Counted from the stretch's first letter, positions 1 to 9,047 are shown. The stretch is 64,000 nt of DNA from Clostridiaceae bacterium (GCA_012838795.1 DUOO01000015.1:27659-91658); one strand, 5' to 3'. Notes: generated by a model from the sequence alone, not told the origin. Made by a program: numbers and translations.

Positions 1-449
1 AAATAATTAAACTGTAATTGTTTCAGATATTAATAAAAATTTATTTGATTATTTGGATATTTGAATGTAATTTTGTTTCGGATATTAATAAGGACTGGTA
101 TAAGATGTTAGGATGACTCTAAGGTTGTTCTCCACACGTGGACAGTAGGTTTTTTGCATATTGTTAAAAACTGGTTAAAAGCTTGAAAATATCACTTTTT
201 TATTTATATGAAAAAATATGTTTGTTTTGTGATATTTATATTGTATAAATTTGAACTGATTAATATCAGGGCTTTCACTATGTTAAAAATGGTCAAATGT
301 TGTCTTAATAGTTATACACAAAGTTATTAACATTATTAACATTTTTGTGAATACTTTAATGCACTACTTTATTAAATTTCAGAGTAGATTAATTTTATGT
401 AAATTGAGATGAACATTTAATATTATTTCAGTTCGAAAACAATAATTCC
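1..449. other. AT-rich intergenic region, no gene seen
   Basis: No credible coding frame is visible. The stretch is strongly AT-rich. It contains two one-mismatch matches to the DnaA box TTATCCACA: TTCTCCACA at 128-136 and TTATACACA at 312-320. Two near-matches are not enough to call an origin, and no dnaA, dnaN or rpmH neighbour is present in the window. Confidence 0.5.
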
Positions 450-478
450 TTGTTAATGCTTGTCAAATTAGTTAAAAT
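450..478 (+). promoter_or_regulatory. promoter of upp
   Basis: A -35 element TTGTTA (450-455) and a -10 element TAAAAT (473-478) are separated by 17 bases. Transcription would start near 485. A strong AGGAGG ribosome site lies at about 499-504, directly before the upp ATG. The elements are seen; promoter activity is inferred. Confidence 0.5.
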
Positions 479-509
479 ATTTAAAAACAATATCGTTCAG
501 GAGGCTTAG

Positions 510-1139
510 ATGGAAAACGTCTTTATTTTTGATCATCCTTTGATCCAACACAAAATCTCATTAATGCGTGATAAGAATACTGCGACTAAAGAATTTAGAG
601 AATTAGCAACAGAAGTATCACGTTTGATGGCATATGAAGTAACACGAGATCTCCCTTTAAGAACTGTCGAAATTGAAACTCCGGTGGCTGTTGCCAAAGC
701 AAAAATAATTGCAGGAAAAAACCTGGCTCTGGTTCCTATTTTGAGAGCAGGTCTGGGCATGGTTGACGGGATGTTGGATTTGATTCCGATGGCTAAAGTA
801 GGTCATATCGGATTGTATCGTGATCCTGTAACTTTGGAAGCGGTTGAATATTATTGTAAATTACCGGAAGATGTCGAGAATAGAGATGTAATTCTTTTAG
901 ATCCGATGCTGGCAACCGGTGTTTCAGCAGTAGATGCTGTAAGTCAATTAAAAAAACGAAATATTACTTCAATAAAATTTGTTTGCATAATTGCTGCTCC
1001 TGAAGGTATTGAGAAATTGCATTCGACTTATCCTGATGTCCCGATTTTCTGTGCCGCAAAAGATGAGGGATTAAACGAACATGCCTATATTATTCCCGGC
1101 TTAGGTGATGCAGGTGACCGATTATTCGGTACAAAGTAA
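510..1139 (+). CDS. upp: uracil phosphoribosyltransferase
   Basis: This cytoplasmic pyrimidine-salvage enzyme makes UMP from uracil and PRPP. The 209-residue length is normal for the family. The PRPP-binding loop reads [15 protein letters not shown], and the C-terminal family signature [13 protein letters not shown] is intact, with [12 protein letters not shown] further upstream. The ATG is preceded by AGGAGG at ideal spacing. The gene stands alone, with its own promoter upstream and an intrinsic terminator immediately after it. Uracil permease and pyr genes are not adjacent. Confidence 0.97.
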   Translation: MENVFIFDHPLIQHKISLMRDKNTATKEFRELATEVSRLMAYEVTRDLPLRTVEIETPVAVAKAKIIAGKNLALVPILRAGLGMVDGMLDLIPMAKVGHIGLYRDPVTLEAVEYYCKLPEDVENRDVILLDPMLATGVSAVDAVSQLKKRNITSIKFVCIIAAPEGIEKLHSTYPDVPIFCAAKDEGLNEHAYIIPGLGDAGDRLFGTK

Positions 1140-1157
1140 GAGTAATGATTCTTATCA

Positions 1158-1188
1158 GGGAATATCAAAAATGATATTCCCTTTTTTG
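1158..1188 (+). terminator. intrinsic terminator of upp
   Basis: GGGAATATCA and TGATATTCCC form a 10-bp perfect stem with a 4-base A loop, followed directly by TTTTTT. It lies 19 bases after the upp stop codon. The opposite-strand FHA gene ends at 1275, so the hairpin may serve both converging transcripts. Confidence 0.9.
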
Positions 1189-1274
1189 TATACACCTAAA
1201 ATGCAATAAAATACGGTCAGATGGATTTCAAGAGAATTACGATTTGCAGCACAAACTATTTTGTTTGGATGTAT

Positions 1275-2333
1275 TTATTCAACATAAAAGTAAAAAGTTC
1301 TATCGGCAAATTTTAAACGACATTGGTCCGGTAACAAATATGTTTGATGTTTATGGAGTTTTTTTTCATTTAACGTTGTTCCGTTAGCTGAACCGAGATC
1401 TTCTAAAAAATAATGGCTGCCATGTCGGGAAATTCTGGCATGAACCCTGCCAATCGTTGAATGAGCTAAAATTAAATCACAAATCATTTTATCTCTTCCG
1501 ATCAAAAATTCGTCTACCAGAATAAATGCCCGGATTCCTTCGCTCTCGGCAAGAGTACCCGGTGGTCCTTCTGATAGCATTGCTAAACGGAATAGATCGT
1601 CTTGAGGATTAATCGGAACTGTTTTTTCACTTGGGATAGTTTTTTTATATCTATTTCTATTTTTCAAATGTTTTATGAATTTTTGTATAAAACTGTCTTT
1701 TGAGAGTTTTGTTTTACTGCTTCCGTTTCTGGAATAGGGTTCAACATCTGATGAAGATTTCGTTAATGATTCACGTTCAATATGATTATCTAATAGATTT
1801 CCAGCTTGTTTATAACGATAATCCAAGATTAACTGATAGTGATTCATAATAATATTTTTTATTTCAGTTTTTCTATCTGAAAGATAATTCCAAAGATTGC
1901 CGGATTCTTGTCTGATTAGAGAAGCAGGTATTCCGACAGGCAAATCGGAGGGCAAAACTAACCATTTGATTTGCCTGATTTGTGTCCGATTTCGGGAAAA
2001 TAACATAAGTTCAGGTCGGATTAAATGGATGTTAGGTTTTAACAGGTGTTCATTAAGTACGGCTAAATTGTCTGTAATGATTTTTAGAAGTGAAAGACAA
2101 AAAGATTTTTGCAGATCGGAATCAGTTGTTTTAAAATTTTCAGATTCACACCAATTAAATACTGTGTTTTTATCAGATGGCATGTTGAATAAAATGTAAT
2201 GTAATTGTTTTTTCGAATCGGAGATTTTAACAAAATCGAAACAAAAATCAAAATTGAGTTGTAACAAATGCAGAAGTTCCGACTCCTGCATTTGTTCAAG
2301 CTTTTTAATATCTAAACGAATGTACCTTTCCAT
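1275..2333 (-). CDS. DUF6382-like / FHA domain protein of the Tad locus
   Basis: This 352-residue protein ends in a forkhead-associated (phosphothreonine-binding) domain at about residues 272-345. The hallmark parts are visible: FLIGRD, then STIGRVHARI, then LEDLGSANGTTLN. The first about 200 residues resemble the DUF6382 region that often precedes FHA domains in Firmicutes Tad loci; that assignment is by resemblance only. A linker rich in Lys, Ser and Asn joins the two parts. GGGAG precedes the ATG. It is the last gene of a minus-strand cluster with TadZ-, TadA-, TadBC- and Flp-like genes, so it is probably a cytoplasmic regulator or scaffold of that pilus. No transmembrane segment is apparent. 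Confidence 0.8.
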   Translation of the reverse strand: MERYIRLDIKKLEQMQESELLHLLQLNFDFCFDFVKISDSKKQLHYILFNMPSDKNTVFNWCESENFKTTDSDLQKSFCLSLLKIITDNLAVLNEHLLKPNIHLIRPELMLFSRNRTQIRQIKWLVLPSDLPVGIPASLIRQESGNLWNYLSDRKTEIKNIIMNHYQLILDYRYKQAGNLLDNHIERESLTKSSSDVEPYSRNGSSKTKLSKDSFIQKFIKHLKNRNRYKKTIPSEKTVPINPQDDLFRLAMLSEGPPGTLAESEGIRAFILVDEFLIGRDKMICDLILAHSTIGRVHARISRHGSHYFLEDLGSANGTTLNEKKLHKHQTYLLPDQCRLKFADRTFYFYVE

Positions 2334-2356
2334 CTTACTCCCAGTTCATCATTGTA

Positions 2357-2545
2357 TTAATAATTGATAGCATCGATTATTGAGTAATCGAAAACCTTAT
2401 TAATCAAACTTTTAGCAAAGCTTGACAATTGAGTTCTGAAGATTAAGGCAACTGCAACCAGTACTGCAATAATCAATACAATTTCCAAAGTGCCTAAACC
2501 CTGATCATCTTGTAATTTTTTTTGAAAATCCTTGATTTTTAACAT
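2357..2545 (-). CDS. Flp1-like small prepilin
   Basis: This 62-residue protein has the architecture of a class III (Flp-type) prepilin: a short basic leader, a processing site QG before LGTLE with the conserved glutamate at position +5, then one hydrophobic helix (residues about 22-42). That E+5 and the short length match the Flp1-like family of Gram-positive Tad systems. AAAGGA lies before the ATG. It sits 23 bases upstream of the FHA gene in the direction of transcription and 176 bases after the TadBC gene, so it may have its own transcript. It would be the main pilus subunit assembled by the neighbouring machinery. No prepilin peptidase gene is in this window. Confidence 0.8.
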   Translation of the reverse strand: MLKIKDFQKKLQDDQGLGTLEIVLIIAVLVAVALIFRTQLSSFAKSLINKVFDYSIIDAINY

Positions 2546-2570
2546 GATATTTCCTTTCAGTTTTTAAAGA

Positions 2571-2676
2571 TTGATTAATAATAATCAGTTTGATTTCGTT
2601 GATTAATATTAATCTGTTTTATTGTGCTGTTCAGTTGATTAATAAATATTCTGTTTAATTATTCAGTTGATTAAAT
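2571..2676. repeat. four spaced TTGATTAAT motifs upstream of the Flp-like gene
   Basis: TTGATTAAT occurs at 2571-2579, 2599-2607 and 2635-2643, with a near copy TTGATTAAA at 2668-2676. Start-to-start spacings are 28, 36 and 33 bases. They fill the gap between the TadBC gene and the Flp-like gene and would lie in or upstream of the pilin promoter region. They could be regulator sites or simply AT-rich slippage; the sequence alone cannot tell. Confidence 0.45.
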
Positions 2677-2721
2677 CGATTTGTTCATCAGAAATAAATT
2701 TAACTGCAGTTAAAAATGAAA

Positions 2722-4233
2722 TTAAAGCTGCAAGTTACTCATACTGGCTATGGCCGGTAACATGGCCATAACGATTACAATAAATAGATCTGTTGCCATA
2801 GGCAATAACAAACCCATGTTTTTGGTCTGCAAACGACGACGCATTGCGTTGCGATATAATTGCCAACTTGCATTGGCTTGTAAATCCAGAATATCTAAAA
2901 TTTCTTGTCCACCATCCCGATCATAACGTACCATTAATTGTAAAACGGAGGCGATTTCCTCTTGAGGTAAATTTTCTGTTACCTGTAATACTGCAACAGC
3001 TGCACTTTCTCCAACACTTAGAGCATGTTTGACTTGAGCCAGATCAGATTTAAGTTGAGAGTTAACATTATGTTTATAGGAATTAATCATTAATCTGAGA
3101 CTGCGGTCAAGGCTGATTCCGCTGCGTAAGAGTATAACCATGGAATTCAGAAAGTTCGGATATTCAAGTCTGATCTGCTGTTTCAAATTGTTTTCTCTTT
3201 GTAAAAGGTCAAAGTCTTGAATAAACCAAATGAATAACGGAATAATCAGTAATGCAGACCATGAGATCATTCTGAGCCAACCAAAGACACAGGCAATTAA
3301 TGTGAAAACAAAGGTAAGCAATAATTTTCTTTTAATATAAGTTTGCCAAGCATGAGGTTTGTTTTGAGATAATATTCTTACAGTTTCAGCTAAACGATAA
3401 CCAAGTTTGGCAGGAGCATAAGTTAAGATGAATTGTGCTGTGAATGTTACAATTTTTGATTTTGATTTGTTCCCTGTTAATTCAATGAAAATGTCTTTTT
3501 TCTTAAAGTTTGCCGGGTTTTGTGCCAAAATGATTAAAGTCCAACAGATTGCCAGGTGTGAAACAAGGAAGATAATCGCCAACAACGGTCTGCTCCAATT
3601 AACTTCAGATAATGAACCCGCATATGAAGAACTGTTTTTAATAAGTATAAATGAAAATAAAAACGGTAAAAACATCAGAATGATTGCTTCGCTGTTTTGA
3701 GCATTTTGTTCGGCTTTAATATCTTTTTGCATTTGAATTTCCGCATTTAATGTGCGATGTGTTTGTTTGACGAAAACATCCAAACGACCGCCATAATGAT
3801 TGAGGTAAGGTAAGACATCAAAAAAAGCATCACTTGTTTTACAGTTGAATTGATTTTTCAGATTAAGCAAACAACGGTCTAAATCAAGTTGAGCTTTCAT
3901 TCCTTGATTTAACTGTTTCAGGCATTTTATCAAAATACTGTTATATCCCAATTCTTCTTTTAGACGACCGGATGCTTCTAGCAATGAAGTTTCCAAGGTA
4001 TGTCCGGCAGCCAGCCGACTGCTCAAATATTCGAGCAATATTTTATATTGTTCGATTTTTGCGGAGGCCGTTCTGCTTAAAACAAACTTCGTCAAACCAC
4101 AGCAGATAATCAGAGTTGCCGGAATCAATATCAGGATGCTTTTATTTTGAAAATCGATCCAGGTCAAAGATGATAAATAAACAAATAATGAAGCGGGCAA
4201 TAACATAGTTAAAAATTGTTTCAGATAAGGCAT
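2722..4233 (-). CDS. fused TadB-TadC-like type II secretion F-domain protein
   Basis: This is the inner-membrane platform of a Tad pilus. Most Tad loci encode two proteins of about 300 residues, TadB and TadC. Here one 503-residue chain carries two T2SSF-like domains. The first lies at about residues 65-200 (LLEYLSSRLAAGHTLETSL, then a hydrophobic pair ending FLPFLFSFILI). The second lies at about 345-503 (YPNFLNSMVILLRSGISLDR, then LPMATDLFIVIVMAMLPAIA). Several transmembrane helices are visible at the N-terminus, around 185-240 and 305-335, and at the C-terminus. The start overlaps the tadA-like stop by 13 bases, with AAGGAG inside the upstream gene, so the two are translationally coupled. 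The fusion reads as one open frame with no sign of an assembly error. Confidence 0.85.
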   Translation of the reverse strand: MPYLKQFLTMLLPASLFVYLSSLTWIDFQNKSILILIPATLIICCGLTKFVLSRTASAKIEQYKILLEYLSSRLAAGHTLETSLLEASGRLKEELGYNSILIKCLKQLNQGMKAQLDLDRCLLNLKNQFNCKTSDAFFDVLPYLNHYGGRLDVFVKQTHRTLNAEIQMQKDIKAEQNAQNSEAIILMFLPFLFSFILIKNSSSYAGSLSEVNWSRPLLAIIFLVSHLAICWTLIILAQNPANFKKKDIFIELTGNKSKSKIVTFTAQFILTYAPAKLGYRLAETVRILSQNKPHAWQTYIKRKLLLTFVFTLIACVFGWLRMISWSALLIIPLFIWFIQDFDLLQRENNLKQQIRLEYPNFLNSMVILLRSGISLDRSLRLMINSYKHNVNSQLKSDLAQVKHALSVGESAAVAVLQVTENLPQEEIASVLQLMVRYDRDGGQEILDILDLQANASWQLYRNAMRRRLQTKNMGLLLPMATDLFIVIVMAMLPAIASMSNLQL

Positions 4234-5366
4234 ATTAATTCATCTCCTTGTCGTTTATATAAAGGTTCAATTTTAAATTGCTGATTTTCGTAGCCTGTAA
4301 TACAAATGATTTCTTCAACGATTCTTTTGCCATCAGGTAATCTGGTTAAATGAACATTAACATCAAGTGCTGAGGCAACTAATCGGCGGACGGCATCCCA
4401 GGGCAGGCTGGAAGACATGAGAATCATCAGGCTGATTCGATCCAACATTTCTAAACTGTTATTTCCGTGTCCGGTCGACATTGATCCCGGATGACCGGTG
4501 CTCATTGCCTGAATCATTTCGAAAGCTTCACTTCCTCTGATTTCTCCGACTAGAATGCGGTCCGGTCTCAGTCTTAATGAAGAACGAATTAATTGATCAA
4601 GAGTAATGGCTCCCTGACCGTCCGGACCGCATTCTCTGGCTTCCAAACGTACAAGATTATTAATTCCCTGTAAATCCAGCTCCAGGTTATCTTCAATTGT
4701 GACTATTCTTTCCTGTTTGCCGATGTAGGCTGAAAGTGCATTAAGAAAAGTTGTTTTTCCTGTTCCGGTACCACCGGAAATAAATATATTTTTTTTGCTT
4801 TTAACGAAATCAATCAATGTATTTGCAGCATGTTCCGTCAATGACCGATGTTCTGTTAAAGATTCCAAACGCGGTTTGATTCCTGTAAATCTTCTGATTG
4901 TCATAACCGGTCCCTCGGGTGCGGCAGGAGGCAGAACCGCATGAATTCGTGAACCGTCGGCCAAGCGCATGCCGTTAATCGGATTCTGTTCATTAATTAA
5001 TCGGTTGGCCTTACCGAAAAATCTGGTTATAACATGAGTTAAATGTTCGGCATGATCAAATTGCACGGAAGTTTGATAAATTCGACCGTCTCTTTCCACG
5101 AAGATTGTGTCTGCTCCGTTAACCATAATTTCAGTGATTGAATTATCGTCAATAAACGGTTGCAACAAATCTAAACCGCGCATTGTATTAAATAATTGAT
5201 TGATCAACATTCTTCTTTCCGGCAAATTTATTTGCGATATGTCCGGATATTCAGTTACCAGTTTTGCTAACAATTGTTTTAGTTCAACATCGGACAGGTG
5301 GTCAATTTCAGTATGTTTAGCAATTAAATGCTCAATGAATTTTTGTCGTTCTTGATGATTTAACAT
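4221..5366 (-). CDS. tadA: TadA/CpaF-type secretion ATPase
   Basis: This hexameric cytoplasmic ATPase powers pilus extension and, in some systems, retraction. The 381-residue length fits the family. Walker A is GGTGTGKTT (residues 198-206). The Asp-box region TIEDNLEL follows, then Walker B-like ILVGEIRG (about 270) and a His-box region with STGHPGSMSTGHG (about 287-299). The N-terminal domain includes SITEIMVNG, typical of CpaF proteins. It is followed by the fused TadBC gene with a 13-base overlap. The upstream partner is a TadZ-like gene 139 bases away. The ribosome site is weak (AGGTAT). Confidence 0.93.
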   Translation of the reverse strand: MLNHQERQKFIEHLIAKHTEIDHLSDVELKQLLAKLVTEYPDISQINLPERRMLINQLFNTMRGLDLLQPFIDDNSITEIMVNGADTIFVERDGRIYQTSVQFDHAEHLTHVITRFFGKANRLINEQNPINGMRLADGSRIHAVLPPAAPEGPVMTIRRFTGIKPRLESLTEHRSLTEHAANTLIDFVKSKKNIFISGGTGTGKTTFLNALSAYIGKQERIVTIEDNLELDLQGINNLVRLEARECGPDGQGAITLDQLIRSSLRLRPDRILVGEIRGSEAFEMIQAMSTGHPGSMSTGHGNNSLEMLDRISLMILMSSSLPWDAVRRLVASALDVNVHLTRLPDGKRIVEEIICITGYENQQFKIEPLYKRQGDELICLI

Positions 5367-5505
5367 ATTGTTATACCTGCTTTATTTGAATAATTTATTT
5401 ATAGTTGTTTTATCGTACTTGTTCAGATAAATCGGCCGGAGCGCTTGTCAATGACCATCTGATGAATATCAGTTAAAGCAACATTCCGGGGAAAAGCCGT
5501 TTTGG

Positions 5506-6441
5506 CTAGTTTTTTAGAACGATTGGTTCGAATGTGACGGCTGAGCTTTTTTGAGCTAAGAATGTTGCTATTTCTGTTTTAGCAATACGTACGCCGTAAC
5601 TGTCTTCTTCTCCTAAATCAAGATGACATACATCGCATACTGATGCTAAATCTTTAACCAAATGGAAAGGCTTGGCTTCAATATCTATTAAACCGATACT
5701 GTTTTTCTCATGTTGATTAATAAATTTTTTGAATAATTTTCCGATAGTTTGAATTGATTGATGTTCATAGGCAAAAACATCATCTGAGACTGTATTGCTG
5801 CGGGATATGAAAATGCCGGATTTTTGTTTTTCAAAAATTAATCCGAATTCTTTTTCAGTGATTTCAATGCCTTGTTCTATTTGTAAAATAAGGTCGGATA
5901 AATCAGGTCCGGTGTGAAAAACAGCTTGATAATTCCATAAATACAAAGGTTTAATCGGTAATATAAATATTTTATTACCTTCAGTTTTTTGCTCTGTTAA
6001 CCATTTTTGAAAAAAACGATAACGGATTTGCTGATTAAAAGTGAACAGCAAATGAATTCGGTTCGGTATTTTTTCGATTCGCTGTTCGACTTGATCAAGT
6101 TTGTATAAGATCTGACACAACCAATCTGTGATGGTGGTTCTGCGTGATAAAGTCAAACAGTTTAGTTCAATTAAATCTGAAGTTATCGGTTGTTGTTTGA
6201 AACAGACAACTATGTCATTTAGTTTAATGATTTTGGTTTTATCAATTTTGTTTAACTGATCTGTATATCGGTAGTCAGAAAAATAACTTGCATGAATTAT
6301 CAGCAAGTCATAATCATTTTTTAATTCTGCCGGTGAAATCAACAGCTTAATCTCTGCAAGCGGCTTTAATTTCGGATTAAGTTGTTTTTGTAATTTTTCT
6401 GCATATTTTTGATTCGGATCAATAAAATATATTTTTTTCAT
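5506..6441 (-). CDS. TadZ/CpaE-like protein without a P-loop
   Basis: This 311-residue protein is the first gene of the minus-strand Tad cluster. The N-terminus (MKKIYFIDPNQKYAEKL, then YDLLIIHASYF) resembles the receiver-like domain of TadZ/CpaE localisation proteins. The rest is where a MinD/ParA-like ATPase would be expected, but I see no KGGVGKT-type Walker A motif. It is therefore either a degenerate TadZ or an unrelated protein in the same slot; position is the main argument. GAGAAG precedes the ATG. There is no signal peptide or clear membrane helix. A role in polar placement or regulation of the pilus is an inference. Confidence 0.6.
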   Translation of the reverse strand: MKKIYFIDPNQKYAEKLQKQLNPKLKPLAEIKLLISPAELKNDYDLLIIHASYFSDYRYTDQLNKIDKTKIIKLNDIVVCFKQQPITSDLIELNCLTLSRRTTITDWLCQILYKLDQVEQRIEKIPNRIHLLFTFNQQIRYRFFQKWLTEQKTEGNKIFILPIKPLYLWNYQAVFHTGPDLSDLILQIEQGIEITEKEFGLIFEKQKSGIFISRSNTVSDDVFAYEHQSIQTIGKLFKKFINQHEKNSIGLIDIEAKPFHLVKDLASVCDVCHLDLGEEDSYGVRIAKTEIATFLAQKSSAVTFEPIVLKN

Positions 6442-6667
6442 ATTACTTCTCGCTTATCTATTTTTGTAAATTCAGAAAACAAAATATAATTTTAGTTAAC
6501 AGCCTTGATGTTCAGTTGAAAGTTAATTGATCTTTTATTTTTGAAGTGAGGTAATTTAATAATTCAGCTGCAGATATTGTACCTTCGAAATTTAGTCTGA
6601 ATGGCAGGTTTATTTGAGAAATAATAATAAAATTCAGAAAAGTGAGAAACCGGATATTTTCATGTGC

Positions 6668-6696
6668 TTGACAGTTATTTGATCTCATGTTAGGTT
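6668..6696 (+). promoter_or_regulatory. promoter of the metK leader
   Basis: A consensus -35 TTGACA (6668-6673) is followed after 17 bases by TAGGTT (6691-6696). Transcription would begin about 15-20 bases before the SAM riboswitch. Confidence 0.65.
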
Positions 6697-6720
6697 AAAC
6701 AAAAGTAAAAATAAATTATT

Positions 6721-6809
6721 CTTATCCAGAGTGGTGGAGGGAACGGCCCTATGAAACCCGGCAACCCTAAGACGGTGCCAATTCCGGCAGGTAATACCTG
6801 AGAGATGAG
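6721..6809 (+). promoter_or_regulatory. SAM-I (S-box) riboswitch controlling metK
   Basis: The conserved S-box core is present: CTTATC opening P1 (6721-6726), AGAGTGGTGGAGGGA, GGCCCTATGAAACCCGGCA, then GGTGCCAATTCC, and the closing P1 strand GATGAG (6804-6809). It is followed at once by an intrinsic terminator and then metK, the SAM synthetase gene. In this class SAM binding stabilises the aptamer and favours termination, so metK is expressed when SAM is low. The match is strong by eye; P1 contains one G-U pair. Confidence 0.97.
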
Positions 6810-6816
6810 TTAACAT

Positions 6817-6844
6817 AAGCTTCTCCGGGTGAGAGGCTTTTTTT
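6817..6844 (+). terminator. riboswitch expression-platform terminator
   Basis: AAGCTTCTC (6817-6825) pairs with GAGAGGCTT (6831-6839) around a 5-base loop, followed by a T run to 6844. It lies 8 bases after the S-box aptamer and 30 bases before the metK start. Confidence 0.9.
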
Positions 6845-6873
6845 ATGAGAAAGAGTGAGAAAGGTTGATAAAT

Positions 6874-8067
6874 ATGGCAAGAAAAAAGTTTTTTTCTTCG
6901 GAGTCAGTTACAGAAGGGCATCCGGATAAAGTCTGTGATCAGATTTCCGATGCGATTTTAGATGCGGCTTTAACTGATGATCCGAACGCGCGGGTTGCAT
7001 GTGAAGTGATGGTCAGCACCGGTTTGGTTTTTGTTGCCGGAGAAATTACAACTACTTCTTATATCGACATTCCTCAAGTAGTACGAAATACGATTCAGGA
7101 AATAGGTTATACAGATCACCGTTTAGGATTTGATTCCGATTCATGTGCCGTAATAACTTCAATTGATGAACAATCACCGGATATTGCCCAAGGTGTGGAT
7201 CAAGGATATGAAAAACGTATGGGTGAATCAGATGACGGTTTATCAGGCGGTGCCGGAGATCAGGGGATCATGTTCGGTTTTGCAAACAAGGATACACCGG
7301 AATTTATGCCATTACCGATTTCTTTAGCTCATAAACTGGCTCAACAGTTAGCTGTTGCGAGAAAAACCGGACAAGCAAAAACATTTTTACCTGACGGTAA
7401 ATCTCAAGTTACGGTTGAATATGAAGATGATCGGCCGGTTCATATCGATACGATAGTAATCTCAACTCAACATAGAGAATCAAGCAGTCTGCAGGAAGTT
7501 GAACAAGAAGTATTAGAATATGTTTTGAAACCTGTTTTACCGGCAGACTTATATGATGAAAAAACCAGAGTTTTGATTAATCCTACAGGACGTTTTGTAG
7601 TTGGCGGTCCTGAAGGTGATACCGGATTAACAGGCAGGAAAATTGTAGTTGATACTTACGGCGGATACGGCAGGCATGGCGGAGGTGCTCTATCCGGCAA
7701 AGATCCGACAAAGGTTGATCGATCTGCAACTTATGCTGCCCGTTATGTCGCTAAAAACATAGTTGCAGCAGATTTGGCAGATTCTTGTGAAGTACAGATT
7801 GCATATGCCATAGGAGTTGCAAGACCGGTTTCGATTTTCATTGATACTTTCGGCACAGGTAAGATTGCAGATCAAGATTTGGAAAAAATCGTCCGGGATA
7901 ATTTTGATTTAAGACCGCAAGCCATCATTAAAAATTTTGATTTGCTAAAACCGATTTACAAACAAACAGCAGTTTATGGTCATTTAGGACGTTCGGATAT
8001 AGAATTTCCCTGGGAAAAAACTGATAAAGCGGATCTGTTAAAAATTGCTGTTCGAAAAATCAGATAA
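6874..8067 (+). CDS. metK: S-adenosylmethionine synthetase
   Basis: The enzyme makes SAM from methionine and ATP in the cytoplasm. From the ATG at 6874 the protein has 397 residues, a normal length. Family signatures visible include [20 protein letters not shown] near the N-terminus, [30 protein letters not shown], and [18 protein letters not shown] prefer the ATG at 6874 over a TTG nine bases earlier, because GAGAAAGG lies about 10 bases before the ATG and the protein then starts MARKKFF. Expression is under the upstream SAM-I riboswitch. comFC follows with no intergenic base. Confidence 0.97.
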   Translation: MARKKFFSSESVTEGHPDKVCDQISDAILDAALTDDPNARVACEVMVSTGLVFVAGEITTTSYIDIPQVVRNTIQEIGYTDHRLGFDSDSCAVITSIDEQSPDIAQGVDQGYEKRMGESDDGLSGGAGDQGIMFGFANKDTPEFMPLPISLAHKLAQQLAVARKTGQAKTFLPDGKSQVTVEYEDDRPVHIDTIVISTQHRESSSLQEVEQEVLEYVLKPVLPADLYDEKTRVLINPTGRFVVGGPEGDTGLTGRKIVVDTYGGYGRHGGGALSGKDPTKVDRSATYAARYVAKNIVAADLADSCEVQIAYAIGVARPVSIFIDTFGTGKIADQDLEKIVRDNFDLRPQAIIKNFDLLKPIYKQTAVYGHLGRSDIEFPWEKTDKADLLKIAVRKIR

Positions 8068-8817
8068 ATGTTAAATTTTCTGCGAGCTGAAAGTTGCCTT
8101 ATCTGCAATCTTTCTGCCGGTAATAATTTTTCTCGGCAGAGTGAATTGTTACGTTTAGGTGTGCTGGAAAACAAAAAAGACAATCCTCATTTGTTATTCC
8201 TTAAACGGCATACATGCAAAGATTGTTTAGTTCATTTACCTTTGTTATTTCCGGAGAATACTTGGTGTTTTGAACATACGGATCTTGAGGTAAAAGCTTT
8301 ATTCTCGTATAAAGAGCCGATCAAACAATTGCTTTTAAGTTATAAATTTCATCATAATCTTTATTTGGCAAATTGGTTTGCCGCGATTATGTTTCTGGCA
8401 TGGCAGCGATTTTGGCTGCAGCTCTCGAAGCAATCTGTCATAGTACCTGTTCCTTTAGGTAAAAAAAGATTACGGCAAAGAGGATTCAATCAAGCAGCCG
8501 TAATAGCTGAAATAATAGCCGAATTTGCTAACTTGAAAATTGTGCCTGATTTGTTAATTCGTCAACGTGAAACTGCACGACAAACTGAAATGCGCAATAA
8601 GACGGCCAGGCAAACTAATCTGAAAGATGCATTTATAATTAATCCTGAAGCGAGTAATTTTATACAAAAAATTAAACAAGATAATTTACTAATAATTATA
8701 TTTGATGATGTGACAACGACCGGTACTACAATTTTGGAAGCGGCAAAACCTCTGTTAAATACAGGCATAAAAACAAGTGCGGTAGTCGTAGCGACAGAAC
8801 ATCAGAGAAAATCTTGA
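8068..8817 (+). CDS. comFC: ComFC-like phosphoribosyltransferase family protein
   Basis: This 249-residue protein has the ComF layout: an N-terminal zinc-ribbon-like cysteine set (C10, C13, C50, C53) and a C-terminal type I PRTase domain with the PRPP loop IIIFDDVTTTGTT (about residues 209-221) and GKKRLRQRGFNQA. ComFC proteins act in natural transformation, probably on single-stranded DNA handling; other roles are possible in non-competent species. Its ATG abuts the metK stop and has no clear Shine-Dalgarno sequence, so it is probably read by translational coupling. No comFA helicase is adjacent. Confidence 0.85.
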   Translation: MLNFLRAESCLICNLSAGNNFSRQSELLRLGVLENKKDNPHLLFLKRHTCKDCLVHLPLLFPENTWCFEHTDLEVKALFSYKEPIKQLLLSYKFHHNLYLANWFAAIMFLAWQRFWLQLSKQSVIVPVPLGKKRLRQRGFNQAAVIAEIIAEFANLKIVPDLLIRQRETARQTEMRNKTARQTNLKDAFIINPEASNFIQKIKQDNLLIIIFDDVTTTGTTILEAAKPLLNTGIKTSAVVVATEHQRKS

Positions 8818-8842
8818 ACTGTTGAGCATTATTTTGTATATT
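8814..8842 (+). promoter_or_regulatory. promoter of 6S RNA
   Basis: TTGAAC (8814-8819) and TATATT (8837-8842) are spaced by 17 bases, placing the start near 8849. That is exactly where the closing stem of the 6S-like RNA begins. The -35 overlaps the last codons of comFC. Confidence 0.65.
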
Positions 8843-8848
8843 ATAAGT

Positions 8849-9016
8849 ACCCTTGGAATATAAGTCGCTTCGTATTTGAACCTACAACGTTTTTAGGGGA
8901 GTCCGGAGTCGATGCGGAATACGATTTAAGCCTTTCGGAAAAGTCAAAGACCGCCGCAGGACACCCACCTGGTCATGAGGCTAGGTTTCAAAAGAAGTGC
9001 GTTTTTAAGGGTTTTT
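8849..9016 (+). ncRNA. ssrS: 6S RNA (regulator of RNA polymerase)
   Basis: A 168-base non-coding stretch has the long-rod layout of 6S RNA. Terminal strands pair (CCCTT at 8850-8854 with AAGGG at 9007-9011, then CGCTTC with GAAGTG). Inner strands also pair: GAACCTA near 8878 with TAGGTTTC near 8984. The 5' half carries ACCTACAACGTTTTTAGGGG, close to the conserved part of Firmicutes 6S RNA as I recall it. A promoter ends just before it, and a T-rich tract follows the 3' strand. 6S RNA binds sigma-A polymerase as a promoter mimic. It is not a T-box: no TGGN antiterminator bulge sequence is present. It might also read through into cysS. Confidence 0.75.
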
Positions 9017-9047
9017 ATTAATCCGGAATTTAGCTTGGAGGCGTCTA

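Noticed and set aside
128..320. Possible replication origin from DnaA-box-like 9-mers
   Set aside because: Only two one-mismatch boxes in 500 AT-rich bases, no dnaA/dnaN/rpmH neighbours, and no clustered repeats. A GC-skew plot of the whole chromosome would be decisive.
8849..9016. T-box leader for cysS
   Set aside because: No TGGN antiterminator bulge sequence and no strong terminator follow; the pairing pattern fits a long 6S-like rod.
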